DNA from: Beroe ovata
Lineage: Eukaryota; Ctenophora; Nuda; Beroida; Beroidae
Length of the DNA stretch: 64,000 bases
Assembly: GCA_946803715.1 (NCBI GenBank)
Contig: CAMPET010000005.1
Span: 575,357 to 639,356, forward strand
Direction: 5' to 3'
Shown here: positions 1 to 10,368 of the stretch, in pieces
Numbering within the stretch: the first letter of the stretch is position 1
Layout: the number at the start of each line of letters is the position of its first letter
The notes under the pieces: model-generated
Seen by the model: only the letters and a program-made list of their open reading frames with translations
Told to the model about the DNA's origin: nothing
Databases searched by the model: none
Translations under genes and position numbers: made by a program

Positions 1-591
1 TGTGTGTGTGTGTGTGTGTGACAAAGCCGTGGTATGCCGCATGTCGGAGCATTCTATACGTACAATTCGTTCCCAAACACAAGATTCCATTCGTGATTTA
101 ATCTGTCTCAATTGAGCCTTATTAACTTGACATAAACAACGTTTACTATCAATAAACGCATCTATCAACAAAAAACTAATCCATAGGTATATTTTGCGGG
201 TTAATAAACTCATTACAGCGATGAATAGGGGGAGAGAGACGGGGTTCGTTTTTATATTAATAAATGCGATTAATGTACGGTGAAATTTACTAATTTACAC
301 TCCCTGAGACAGTATGAATCTTGTACGGAGGTGGAGATCGCTACCATGGCAACACAAAATTATTGGAATTTTCGCATAATTTTGAGTGTTCATGACATTG
401 GGGAAGTACATTTGTTGTGATTGAGGTGTGAAATAGATGAAGGAAGTTGGAAGTAGCTGAAAGCTGTCTTGGAATTCTTCAGAAACGCCGCTCAACGGTG
501 AATATTTTGAACACTTCTAAATTTCTTCGAGACGCGTTTTGACAGTTGAAAACACTTCAACAAGTCTTGATCCGGCGGTCAAAAACTAGGT

Positions 592-726
592 ATGGCTTCG
601 AACAAGGATAGAAGTGTGAACGGCCACGGGCCAGTCAGAGGCAGTCATCATGTCAAAGTTTTAGAAAATAAACTTATGAATTATTTGAGGAGCCCAATCT
701 GCATGCAACTCGATTTAAAACTTTAA
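592..726 (+). CDS. Putative 44-aa ORF, doubtful
   Basis: A short ORF that starts MASNKDRSVNG and ends at a TAA. The only support is that an AG sits at 588-589, two bases before the ATG, the same spacing as the start sites of RPL38, RPL35, RRP9, RPL41, NDC1 and RBBP4 in this window. No homology is recognised. It may equally be a chance ORF. Confidence 0.18.
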   Translation: MASNKDRSVNGHGPVRGSHHVKVLENKLMNYLRSPICMQLDLKL

Positions 727-3150
727 ACAGCAGGGGTTTAGTTGCCTTGTGAATAATTACCAGTGAATTCAGTTGGCACAGAACCTTTTGCTTGAGCAAG
801 GATAAATTTATACAGGAGACGAGCTAGTTGACCTTCAGCAGACCAAACCTTACTAATGACCAGAGTAACTTATCCTAACTCTGGGTAGCTGCTGCATGCT
901 CAATACTCATAGATATTAGGCGGACCAGTTTGCATTGATCATGCAAGTTAAACCATCCTATCAAGTAACAAGAAAGAAACCAGCATCAATATCTTTATTC
1001 ATGGGGGTGATTTCAGAAGGTGAAGGCAGTTACAGGTATTATAAGGCTCACTCACTGATCACGCTGTTATACAGGTCTCTCCCTTACTACCATTCTCTAC
1101 CCACATCTCTCCCATTGCATCAGGTACCAGGAACACCCTCACTCAGACACTCACCACACTCTGAGGGGGAGGAGGCAGGGATTACTCCCTATTCACCAGT
1201 CATTTAGACATGGAAATATAATATTATAATCTCGTGTATAATGGAATTCAGGAATCTGTGTTTGATATGAGATGTGGTTTAGTAGCAAGAAATTTGACCA
1301 TGACCACAGAAATAGTTTACTCTAAATTTCGTGATATACTGGGATATGAGAAATGTGGTTTGGGGAGAAGGTTATCAAGGATGCATAGTTCGTGAAGAAA
1401 TTATAGTCACTTGTTATGTAACTCATTGGATAACACTGCAATCCATTCTACCCAATGAAAAAATAAGGCAGTCACGACTTGTGATGCTGATCAAAGTAGA
1501 ATCCATAAGAATCGATGTAGGTATATACAAACTGTCTTGTTTTTGAACATCCATGATAAGATGATAGTGCTACTCCGCCATGAACCACAACTATTCATAA
1601 CACTATCAGCAATGCTGATTCAGTATGCAGTTAGACAGAGCAGTTGATAATGTTATTCTTCAAAACCAGTGTTATAATGGTACTTGATTGATGTTGGTTC
1701 AGATATAATAGCAATAAAAAGATATAGAGTTGTGCATGTGACTCTAAATCCTTTCATCCAGTGTGATACTTGATGCAGACACTGTTGTGGCTTTAAAACA
1801 GAGACCACATGCACTACAATTATACATTTTATATGTCTTGAATATTAAAAAGTGGGTCTGTGAGAATTAGCTTGTCTTAGAGCATTAAAAAAGTATAATT
1901 TTCAAGCATAATTGATATACAACTACTTTAAACTTTGATTCTTCTTGTATATAGCATGAAAGATATTACGTTACAAAGTTACAAGTAGAATCACTGTGGC
2001 CCATTTAAAAAATAGTGGCATCACAGAGATACATCGGCTCACATCAATCAAAAATTTAGATATAGAAGATAGTTCTCCACTCTCATTTTCAAAGTTTAAA
2101 GTGCTTGCTATCTGTGTACTTTTGATGTACAACATACATAAAATTGGTGATATCTCCATCTCTATAAGACATACTCTTTTACCAAAATATAAGTTCATTT
2201 GACAAGGCTAAAATTATGTCATTTCATGATATTCTAGTTATATAGAGCTGTCTATTATATGAAGCTAGCTAAAAAACTGTTGACTGCTCAAGTTTATGTC
2301 ATGAATTGATAAAAATAAAATATCTGATATTGAACTAAATATCATTAGTACTCACCTAGTTGGACAGACATCAATATAGCTGAGATTCCTAAAATTAGAA
2401 ATTATGGTTAATACATAATAGATAACATCTACATCATCAATAGACTGAAGCTCACAGACCACAATATTCTATCATTTAGGGTGCATAAGTTAATGTTCCA
2501 AAATGATTACAGGAATTAAAAAATTTCCCTTCCTTATGGTATCAATGACCAACAAGTCCTGGCAGTATCATAGCCAATCATTTCCTACAAAAAAGCTTTG
2601 AATTATAATGAAATCTTAAATTTTTATCAGATAAACCAATATGAATAAATGGGCCCACACTCAGCACTACAGAGAAGCTTCTGATAGAATGCTGAATAAT
2701 ATGATAGTCCAGTACAGTAAAACATACCTCCACATCAATTCAAACAAAAAGTTGACAGATTCCAACGCAACAACCAACAGGTAAAAATGTGCAGCAATAA
2801 ACAGTTTTTTTAAAAACTATGGAAGTGCAGTCTTGGTTGTCTAAGTTGTCTAAGTTGTTAGCTTACATATACATTCATAATCAGACATTCATCCAAATTG
2901 CTTTTGGCAGTGCGAAACTTTCTGATACAAGGCCCGGGCCCTTCGAAAGTCTGAACGATTGCGCCGCGCCGAGCCGCGCGCATGGCATGGGCACGGTGTC
3001 CGGGCTGCAGAAATGGGATCATTTAACGTTGTAAACTTTTTTCGTAACCTTGCTGATTTCATTGCTAATTGCGCGCGCGCGCCGCAAATTAAGCTCAGCT
3101 GGGCGCCGCGCAAGAAATTACAGTGCACAGATCCGGCAACCCATCCTGTG

Positions 3151-3300
3151 ACCTGTTGTCGGATGTTATCTGTCCTCTGTTTCTTGCGCGCGGCGCGCGC
3201 GCCTTCATCGAATTAGGCCGAAACAGTTTCGACCTTCGATGAAGGCGCGCGCGCCGCGCGCATGAAACCATGGACAGATAACATCCGGCAAGTGACCTGG
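3151..3300. repeat. Hairpin repeat, family A, copy 1
   Basis: Inverted-repeat element. The left arm contains GGATGTTATCTGTCC (3161-3175) followed by a TTTCTTGCGCGCGG-type stretch. The right arm carries the reverse complement (GGACAGATAACATCC, 3272-3286) after GCGCGCGCCGCGCGC. A spacer of about 25 bases with CGAAAC/GTTTCG lies between. The same arm sequence recurs at 49,329-49,395 and 63,959-64,000, so it is a dispersed MITE-like family. Confidence 0.75.
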
Positions 3301-3323
3301 CAACATATGCCGCGACGCGGATT

Positions 3324-3392
3324 CACTCGTGGTTTCACGACTTTCAGGTCATAGAGTAGAATAGGGGCGCGCAACGTGTGCAGTGTGCACAA
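3324..3392 (+). repeat. GC-rich repeat, family B, diverged copy
   Basis: Contains CGTGGTTTCACGACTTTCAG, then GAGTAGAATAGGGGCGCGCA and ACGTGTGCA. The same ordered blocks occur at 37,975-38,093 and in reverse at about 10,520-10,630. It lies directly right of the family A hairpin. Confidence 0.65.
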
Positions 3393-3721
3393 TAGGTAGC
3401 CCTTTTTATTTAACATTTTCACGGAGTTCTTACTTTGATTAGCGGTATCGCAAGGTATTTGTCTTAAATATGTATTATAAATGCAAAATTGGTCAGGGTT
3501 GAGGGTTGGTGGCTGTTGATAACCATGTATTTGGAGTTTTCCTTTGTGGCATCCCATTAACTTTTTCGGTAGAACAAAAGCTTGGAATAAATTCCTCAAT
3601 TCTAGTACTTCTTGTATGATGGATTTTATTGATGTACCACCAATTCCTGAGTTCAATTAATCGACATTATTAATTGAACAATAATAATTTTGTAGTTCAC
3701 ATTTCATTTCATTTACTAGTT

Positions 3722-4056
3722 ATGCCTAAACAAATCCTGGAAATCAAGGATTTCTTGCTTAAGGCAAGGAAAACTGATGCAAAGTCTGTGAAGATCATCA
3801 GAACTAATGACAAAGTCAAATTTAAGGTAAGACATTGACAACATCTTCTATTCCTCATCCTATGATCATTACATTATTCTATTCTATGATTGTTATGTTG
3901 ATTATTCTGTAAATTCATTTCTAGCTACTCATATGTGTCATGTATCAGGTAAGGTGCAGCAGTTATTTGTACACTCTCAGTGTTGTGGATCCTGAGAAGG
4001 CTGACAAGCTCAAACAGTCCCTTCCACCTGGTCTCACAGTGAAAGAGTTGAACTAG
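3722..4056 (+). CDS. RPL38: 60S ribosomal protein L38
   Basis: Cytosolic large-subunit ribosomal protein eL38. There are two exons, 3722-3826 (35 codons) and 3949-4056, joined in phase 0 by a 122-base GT-AG intron. The product is 70 residues, the usual animal length. It opens [20 protein letters not shown] and ends with the [14 protein letters not shown] block typical of the family. An AG acceptor (3718-3719) with an upstream pyrimidine-rich tract sits exactly two bases before the ATG, so the mature 5' end is probably produced by splicing (cis or spliced leader). It is first in a run of six plus-strand genes. Confidence 0.97.
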
Positions 4057-4440
4057 TTCAATTTATTTTTAACTAATTAATGATGTTTAACTTATCTTCA
4101 TTTGGGACCCCCTCTGTTTCCTGCTGCCCCCAGATTTGACACCTTATATCCATCATGCACATTTTCAATGGATATTAAGCTGTCATGCTGGAAATCCTGT
4201 CTTTGTATTATGTGCATTATGAATGCTGTGGCATGTTGGGATATTCATGAGTTGGTATGAAGGGCATAATGCTGTACAAAATTCATGACAATCTTGGGCA
4301 TACAGTATACACATGGCATTGCTAAGTGGTAGCAGTATTGGGTGGCAGAGGGGTATCGACAATCATGCAGTCCCATGAATTTGACAAAGAATCCACAAAA
4401 CCTTGTATTTCTGCAAATTAACTGTCATCCTGGTCTAGCC

Positions 4441-4991
4441 ATGGTCCGTGTCAAGGCTCCAGCTCTTAGGGCAAAGAACAAGGATGAGCTGGTAAAACAG
4501 CTTGAAGAGCTCAAGACAGAGCTTTCTTCATTGCAGGTACTGATCAGCTCCAATGTCATCTTAATGCAGAAGCCCAAATAGAGTGAACATGTTCAGTGAG
4601 ATGTAGTTTTCCATCAGGTCCAGAAGGTGACTGGAGGAGCCACCAACAAACTCAGCAAGATCAAGGATGTGAGGAAGTCAATTGCCCGATGTCACACAGT
4701 TCTGCGAGCCAACCAAAGGGAGAACTTAAGAAAGTTCTACCAAAAGAAGAAGTAAATCTTTTGTTTCAGTTCTTGTGCTTGTGCTTGATACTAGATCAGA
4801 AGATAGTTGATTTAGTTGAATTTAAGGTGTGTAATTGTCAACTTTCCAGGTACATGCCTCTTGACTTGAGGCCAAAGAAGACTCGTGCTTTGAGGAGGGC
4901 TCTTACCAAGCATGAAGCTGGCCTGAAGACAGTTAAACAGCAGAAGAAGGAAACCCATTACAGTCAGAGAGTGTATGCAATCAAGGCCTAA
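4441..4991 (+). CDS. RPL35: 60S ribosomal protein L35
   Basis: Large-subunit protein uL29. The three exons are 4441-4536, 4618-4751 and 4850-4991. Together they give 123 residues, the same length as the human protein. The start is [20 protein letters not shown]. Exon 2 carries the conserved [20 protein letters not shown] segment, and exon 3 has the [14 protein letters not shown] block. AG at 4437-4438 lies two bases before the ATG. It begins 384 bases after the RPL38 stop. Exons are in frame across both introns. Confidence 0.97.
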
Positions 4992-5132
4992 TTTCTAATG
5001 TTTTTATTTATTGGAACTTGTGTTTTACTTCCAATGTGTTCTGTTGTTTCAATAAGTTAAACTAGAGTAAAATAAGTCCATGCTTCTCAAACTATGCAAC
5101 CAATTCTTATTCCTTACCTTTTCACTTTAGGC

Positions 5133-6404
5133 ATGATAAAGGAGAAGTCCGGCAAAACTATGACAAAGCATCTAGCTGAGGAGCCAGTTGAAGAGATAGA
5201 TTCTGACTTCAGTGATAGTGGGGATGATGGAGGCTCTTCATCTGATGAAGGAAGTATTGAGGAAACAACCCAATTCAAACGAATCAGACTTGCCAAACAG
5301 TATTTAGAAAAACTGGAGAATGAACAGTTGAAAAGTGAGAATGATGCTCAGTTGAACAGAGACCTCATCGCTCACAGACTGGAGCAGGATGTGTTGGCAG
5401 AAAAAGGAAAGTTGGAGAGAAGGATAGGGAAAAGATTGTGTATTTTAGAGAACAAATTTACACTCCGGTCACACAAACTGTCTCCAACGTGCCTTGCCAT
5501 CACTGACTCCTTTCTCTTCTCTGCCTCTAAAGACGGAGCTATCATCAAATGGGATTTGAGTTCCGGAAAGAAGTTGGCCATGTTGAAACATGATTCTAAG
5601 AAACAGATTCTTGCTCTAGCTGCTTCTACAGACAATCTCTATTTAGCTAGTGGAGGTCTCGATAAACTAATCAATATTTGGGACATTGCAACAATGACAA
5701 TAGTGAAGAAGTTTACAAAGCATCGTGGTCCAATCACGGCTCTTGTATTTAGACAGAACAGTCACTTGTTAATGTCAGGATCGACTGACAGAACTGTCAA
5801 TATTTGGAACTGTGATGACATGCTGTATGTAGAGAGTCTGTATGGGCATCAAGACCAGGTGACAAGCATGGACAGCTTCCTGCAGGAACGTGTGGTCACA
5901 GTGGGTGGGCATGATAAGACTCTGAGATTGTGGAAAATACCCGAGGAATCACAGCTTGTGTTCAATGGACACCACAATTCAGTGTTGGATTGTGTTTCCA
6001 TGCTTAATGAAGAACACTTTGTGACAGGGTGTCAGAATAACACTATCAGCGTATGGTATGTCAAGAAGAAAAAACCGACCATCACGCAGCGGAATGCCCA
6101 TGGACCAGGCAGCTGGATATCAGCAGTGTGTGCTATCAAGAACACAGAGTGTTTCTTGAGTGGTGCAAGTGATGGAATGGTGAAAGTGTGGGCGTGTGGG
6201 GAGACATACAGGACGGTTGAGTGCATCAGGAGTATAGAGGTGGGTGGCACTGTAAATGGCATCGTGATGCCATGCGATGCCACGTGTGTGGCAGTGGCAG
6301 TGGGACAGGAACATAGGAGAGGGAGGTGGTGGTCGGATAAGGCGGCAAGGAATAGGGTACTGCTTTATCCTGTGGTAATTGAGGATGAAACAGTTGAGAG
6401 GTGA
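5133..6404 (+). CDS. RRP9: U3 snoRNP WD-repeat protein (U3-55K)
   Basis: Nucleolar WD40 protein that binds the box B/C motif of U3 snoRNA and is needed for 18S rRNA processing. It is a single exon. The product is 423 residues if it starts at 5133, where an AG (5129-5130) lies two bases upstream; an in-frame ATG at 5094 would add 13 residues but lies upstream of that acceptor. An acidic/serine N-terminus and a charged coiled coil are followed by about seven WD repeats. Diagnostic family stretches include YGHQDQVTSMD, LRLWKIPEESQLVF, INEEH-like LNEEHFVTG and VGQEHRRGRWW near the end. The start lies only 141 bases after the RPL35 stop. Confidence 0.95.
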   Translation: MIKEKSGKTMTKHLAEEPVEEIDSDFSDSGDDGGSSSDEGSIEETTQFKRIRLAKQYLEKLENEQLKSENDAQLNRDLIAHRLEQDVLAEKGKLERRIGKRLCILENKFTLRSHKLSPTCLAITDSFLFSASKDGAIIKWDLSSGKKLAMLKHDSKKQILALAASTDNLYLASGGLDKLINIWDIATMTIVKKFTKHRGPITALVFRQNSHLLMSGSTDRTVNIWNCDDMLYVESLYGHQDQVTSMDSFLQERVVTVGGHDKTLRLWKIPEESQLVFNGHHNSVLDCVSMLNEEHFVTGCQNNTISVWYVKKKKPTITQRNAHGPGSWISAVCAIKNTECFLSGASDGMVKVWACGETYRTVECIRSIEVGGTVNGIVMPCDATCVAVAVGQEHRRGRWWSDKAARNRVLLYPVVIEDETVER

Positions 6405-6629
6405 TGGAATTGGGATGTCGACTTGCATGAATTCTGTATTACATTTTATGTCCATAGATGTGTTGATTGCTTGTTCCGTTATGAAATATACCCAATATAT
6501 CTTTTATTCGTTTACTTATCATATTCATTATTCAATGCTTTGGCTTGGCTTCTTTTACTTCAACCAATTACAGCTTTGAACAGTTTTTTGGAGCAACCTA
6601 TTTCTTAACCTCTCTCGTCCTCTTTAGCA

Positions 6630-6707
6630 ATGCGTGACAAGTGGAAGAAGAAACGTATGAGGAGGTTGAAGAGAAAGAGGAAGAAGATGAGGGCCAGATC
6701 CAAGTAG
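6630..6707 (+). CDS. RPL41: 60S ribosomal protein L41
   Basis: A 25-residue, extremely basic ribosomal peptide (eL41) encoded in one exon: MRDKWKKKRMRRLKRKRKKM, then RARSK and stop. The length equals the human peptide and it differs at only a few positions. AG at 6626-6627 lies two bases before the ATG, after a TCTCTCGTCCTCTTT tract. It starts 225 bases after the RRP9 stop. Confidence 0.96.
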   Translation: MRDKWKKKRMRRLKRKRKKMRARSK

Positions 6708-7013
6708 ATCTGTCCAGATCCTCCCGTGTGATATCAAACTGTCTTGAAAATACTCCTTCCTAAATCAGATAACTTCCTGTTCATTAAAGAAGCTTTGCTG
6801 AATCAAGAAGATGTTGAAAATAGATCGAGAATATTCAAGATTATTTTTGAATCACTTTTTATTTGTATGTGATGATGTCTTTCACTGTTTCGTGAACCTC
6901 CAATTTCCATTCATATTGAACCCATAATTATTTATTTCATTTCTTGAGATTTCCCTAACCACACTCCCCCTAACCACACTCCCCCTCCAGTAGCAAGAAA
7001 AACCCCACACAAA

Positions 7014-7340
7014 ATGTCTGTGTCAGAACTCGCATGCGTGTACAGTGCTCTTATCCTCCACGACGATGAGGTTCCAATCACCGCTGACAAGATCAACGCC
7101 CTGTGCAAAGCTGCCAAGGTTGAGATCGAGCCCATCTGGCCGTCACTTTTCACCAAGTGTCTCGGAGACAAGGACGTGGGAGCTCTGATCAGTTCAGTGG
7201 GAGCAGCTCCTGCCGGGGGAGCAGCTGTCGCCGGGGGAGCTGGGGGAGCAGCAGCCGAGGAGGAAGTGAAGGAGGAAGTGAAAGAGGAGTCTGAGGAGGA
7301 GGAATCAGATGACGACATGGGATTCTCTCTGTTCGACTAA
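7014..7340 (+). CDS. RPLP1: 60S acidic ribosomal protein P1
   Basis: Stalk protein that, with P2 and P0, recruits translation factors to the ribosome. It is a single exon of 108 residues. The N-terminal helical dimerisation domain ([19 protein letters not shown]) is followed by an Ala/Gly hinge, a Glu/Lys stretch and the conserved end [12 protein letters not shown], with Ser where Gly is usual before LFD. A pyrimidine tract and AG (6989-6990) lie 23 bases before the ATG. It sits 306 bases after RPL41 and 184 before NDC1. Confidence 0.97.
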   Translation: MSVSELACVYSALILHDDEVPITADKINALCKAAKVEIEPIWPSLFTKCLGDKDVGALISSVGAAPAGGAAVAGGAGGAAAEEEVKEEVKEESEEEESDDDMGFSLFD

Positions 7341-7524
7341 GTGTCCAGTGATATTGTTGTTGTTTGTGTCAGGTTTTTATTTATTTGAAAAGAGGGTGTT
7401 TCATTTGTTCTCCGGCGTGTTACATTCAAATTGATGTGAATTGCAAGAAATATACGCGAAAATTCGAATGAATCTTTGAAAATTAACCATTTTCCATCAT
7501 TTCTCAATGCCCTACTTGTCAGTG

Positions 7525-10368
7525 ATGATGAAACAGGTCGAACTTACCCTGACACTTTTACTGCCTGTCCTCCTTATTATCACACCTCTCACACTACCCT
7601 TCCTATCATTGGTAAGTCGGGTTATTCAATTCATTTCCGAGTCTCCTTAGTTTTTTTTACAAATTCTCTCTTGAAATTCTTAGTCGAATTCCATGATTTA
7701 ACTGCCATCATCCCTTTCAGAGTGGCCTATTGCAGTGTTGGTTGTGCAGTGTTTTTCTACTCTCAATCTACTGTTCTACTTACCTACTGATATGTACTCC
7801 AAGAGTAACTAAACCTACCACTAGGTAAGTACATTGTACTGTTACATTGTACTTACTACTTACATTATGGGTAGTTCTGAGGAGAAGAGAATTTTAAATC
7901 TCCGCTTTGGGAGTCTTCTAGAGCTCTGTTGTACATTGTTCTATAATGCACATTGTATTCGATGATCTCCGTGCTTGTTTGGAATGATCTTAAATCGTTG
8001 AGGTATGGGACTCGTGTCCAAATTGCTCTTGGATATTGTGTTATAGAAACGCAAATGAATACTCAATTCCAACTGGGGCCCACTGCTTCTCACATGTAAG
8101 GGGTCCACTCTATACAATGTTAATCTTATGTAGTAAGGTAATGCCCCCTTTTCAGATTGTCCAACATCAAGTCGTATTTTACGAGGAATATTCTCCTGAT
8201 ACTTGGATCAAATATTGTGTTCAGCTACTTTATATCGGGCATAACCAACATTTGGTGAGTTCAATTCTGCCAAAAACGTGAAATTCCACATTTGTAGACA
8301 AGAAATTCCAGAATTTGAGACGAATTTTTCTTGTCCACAATTTGAGACGTTTCCTAATATTTCAGGTACACAGATGTGCTCCATGAAAACTTGTCTCTGT
8401 TCTGGAGTACAGTGACTTCGCAATATTTCATGTTTCACAGTCTTGTCAACTACAAATACAAGTACACTGCTTCAGTTGTGAAGGTATGGCACCGAATTCC
8501 AGTCCAGTTAATGTATGTCCAGTTTCTTAAATTCTTCTCAAGGAAATGTCTGATTTGTCAAGCGTTCCGGTTTCTCAATATTGCTCTTTCTCAGTTGAAG
8601 TGGTTCAACAAGTTCAAGCTTAATTTTGCATCTTGGATTAAGGAATCAACCAAGCAAGCATTTCAGGTATGTGACAGATAAACATCTTGGAAAAGTCTCG
8701 TTAGAGGGTCTTCTTCCAAAGATTGACGTAGCGCGCGAAGCAAGTATCATTATGTTAACCTTGCTCTGTTCAACATTATCGTTCTAAAATTGCGCGCGTT
8801 TTTCGCGCGCACATCGAATTATTGTCTGCGTTTTCGGCCATTTGCACACGTCCACCTTTAACTTTAACCTAATCCTTGAACCTATCTTCAGATATGCCGT
8901 TACGTCCTTCCAGTATACATGTTACTGTGTAAGTTTTCTGTGTTATCTGCATCATCATTCATCATATCCATCTAGAATGTCAGAATTCTCGTAGATTTTA
9001 CATTGTTCCTCCTCTAATCTCTCCTCTCCTCACATCAGATAAGGATTTAACGACACTCACCAGTCTAACTTGTGGATCTCCTGATGATGAGTTATCCTAT
9101 TACTTCCTCTTCCGACCCTCAACTATACTCAACATTCTCTTCATAACTTTCACCACTCACTTGCTGTTGAATGTGGGTCACCACGCTATCTTACACACGG
9201 CTGCGAGCAGTACACTTCCAAAGGTGGGTATATACTGATTGCTGATGACAAGGAAACGGTCTTCTCCGTTCTTGTTATTTTAGCTTGAAGTCTAAAACAG
9301 TGATTCATCCTATGCAGATCAAAGGTCAGGTGTCCGTTGAAAAGTGTGCGGAGGAACTCCGCAACATAAATCCCGCTGTCCGCCACCACGCCCTACTCGA
9401 TCTGCTAGCTGCATGCCGGAACAGTTACAACGCCCGCCAAACTGTCCTAGGTATCCAGGACGGTCACCCTGTACTTTGGCACATCGTGTACAAAGAGTGG
9501 GTGACGACTCTGTCAGCCCTCACTAACTCACTCCAGAGTAAACCAACTCCGGCAACCACTGAGTCGGTCCCTCCCGCTAAATCAGAGAGTGTGAGACCTG
9601 TGTGTCGACCACTGGCAGAGAAGCAGACCCCACTTTACTCTCTGAAAGATAACGACCCGACCCCTGATCCCAGTATCCCTGTTAACAGTGGTAACGGCAG
9701 TAAACTGTCTGCTCTACTGACTGGTATTGCTAGTGATGCGATGATATCATTCAAGAAAAACACCAGAGAGATGATTCTCAAGAGTAGAGTTGGTGAGTTA
9801 TCTTTTGTAAGATGGTGAGATAATGGCATAGAATAAGAGTTATTTCTAGTACAATGAAAGGTTTCAAAACTCGACCTCTCCCCCAATAAGGGAAGTACCT
9901 GCTGACGGAGTTGAGTGAAGTGATTCAAGAGAACAAGTTATCCGATGTGAACTTTCTGAAGGAGAGCACAGCACTGTGTGAGGTGCTGTGTTGTGCTGCC
10001 CCTACAGAGGACCGGTTTGGGGTCGTTCAACTGGTCCTGCCAGAGATCCTGGATACAGCGACTGCGGCCCTGCGAGCTATCGATCAGGTACCACCTACGA
10101 TTACAGAGCAGTGATCTTCAGAGTCACATATTATGAGCTCAATTTTCTGATTCCATTGTCTGCACCCATGTTCGTAAGATTTTAATCACTTCTCTTTTTG
10201 CAGACACCGATAACTGGTTCCTCATCATGTCAGACGCATATGAAGCGATCCCTGCACCTATTCCTATACCACGTGACCAGTACATACCAGGAGAAACTGT
10301 TTAACCTTGCTCTGCAATCAGACACTGTTGTCATGCTGCAGCAATATTCAATTTGCAATAGTTCATGA
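7525..10368 (+). CDS. NDC1: Nucleoporin NDC1 (transmembrane)
   Basis: Pore-membrane nucleoporin that anchors nuclear pore complexes in the envelope. The ten exons are 7525-7611, 7721-7824, 8156-8254, 8366-8483, 8595-8666, 8892-8928 (37 bases), 9039-9223, 9318-9792, 9891-10087 and 10204-10368. They join in frame to 512 residues. The N-terminal half is hydrophobic, with several membrane segments (for example LLLPVLLIITPLTLPFLSL). The soluble C-terminal half contains the family block TEDRFGVVQLVLPEILDT, nearly identical to vertebrate NDC1. It is shorter than the human protein (674), mostly in the N-terminal loops and linker. AG at 7521-7522 lies two bases before the ATG. The N-terminal exons are assigned from hydrophobicity and phase and are less certain than the last three. 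Confidence 0.85.

Larger units (their letters stand above)
1..3717. other. Left flank without a convincing gene
   Basis: The window opens in a TG dinucleotide run (1-20). The rest is AT-rich, with only short random ORFs that have no domain-like composition. A 44-codon ORF at 592-726 (+) has an AG two bases before its ATG, like several real genes here, so it could be a first exon or small gene, but nothing else supports it. A GC-rich stretch at about 2,930-3,390 holds two dispersed repeat families annotated separately. Confidence 0.6.

Noticed and set aside
2889-3656. ORFs across the GC-rich stretch, with a shared CCRMLSV peptide
   Set aside because: The shared peptide is only the translated arms of the family A hairpin.
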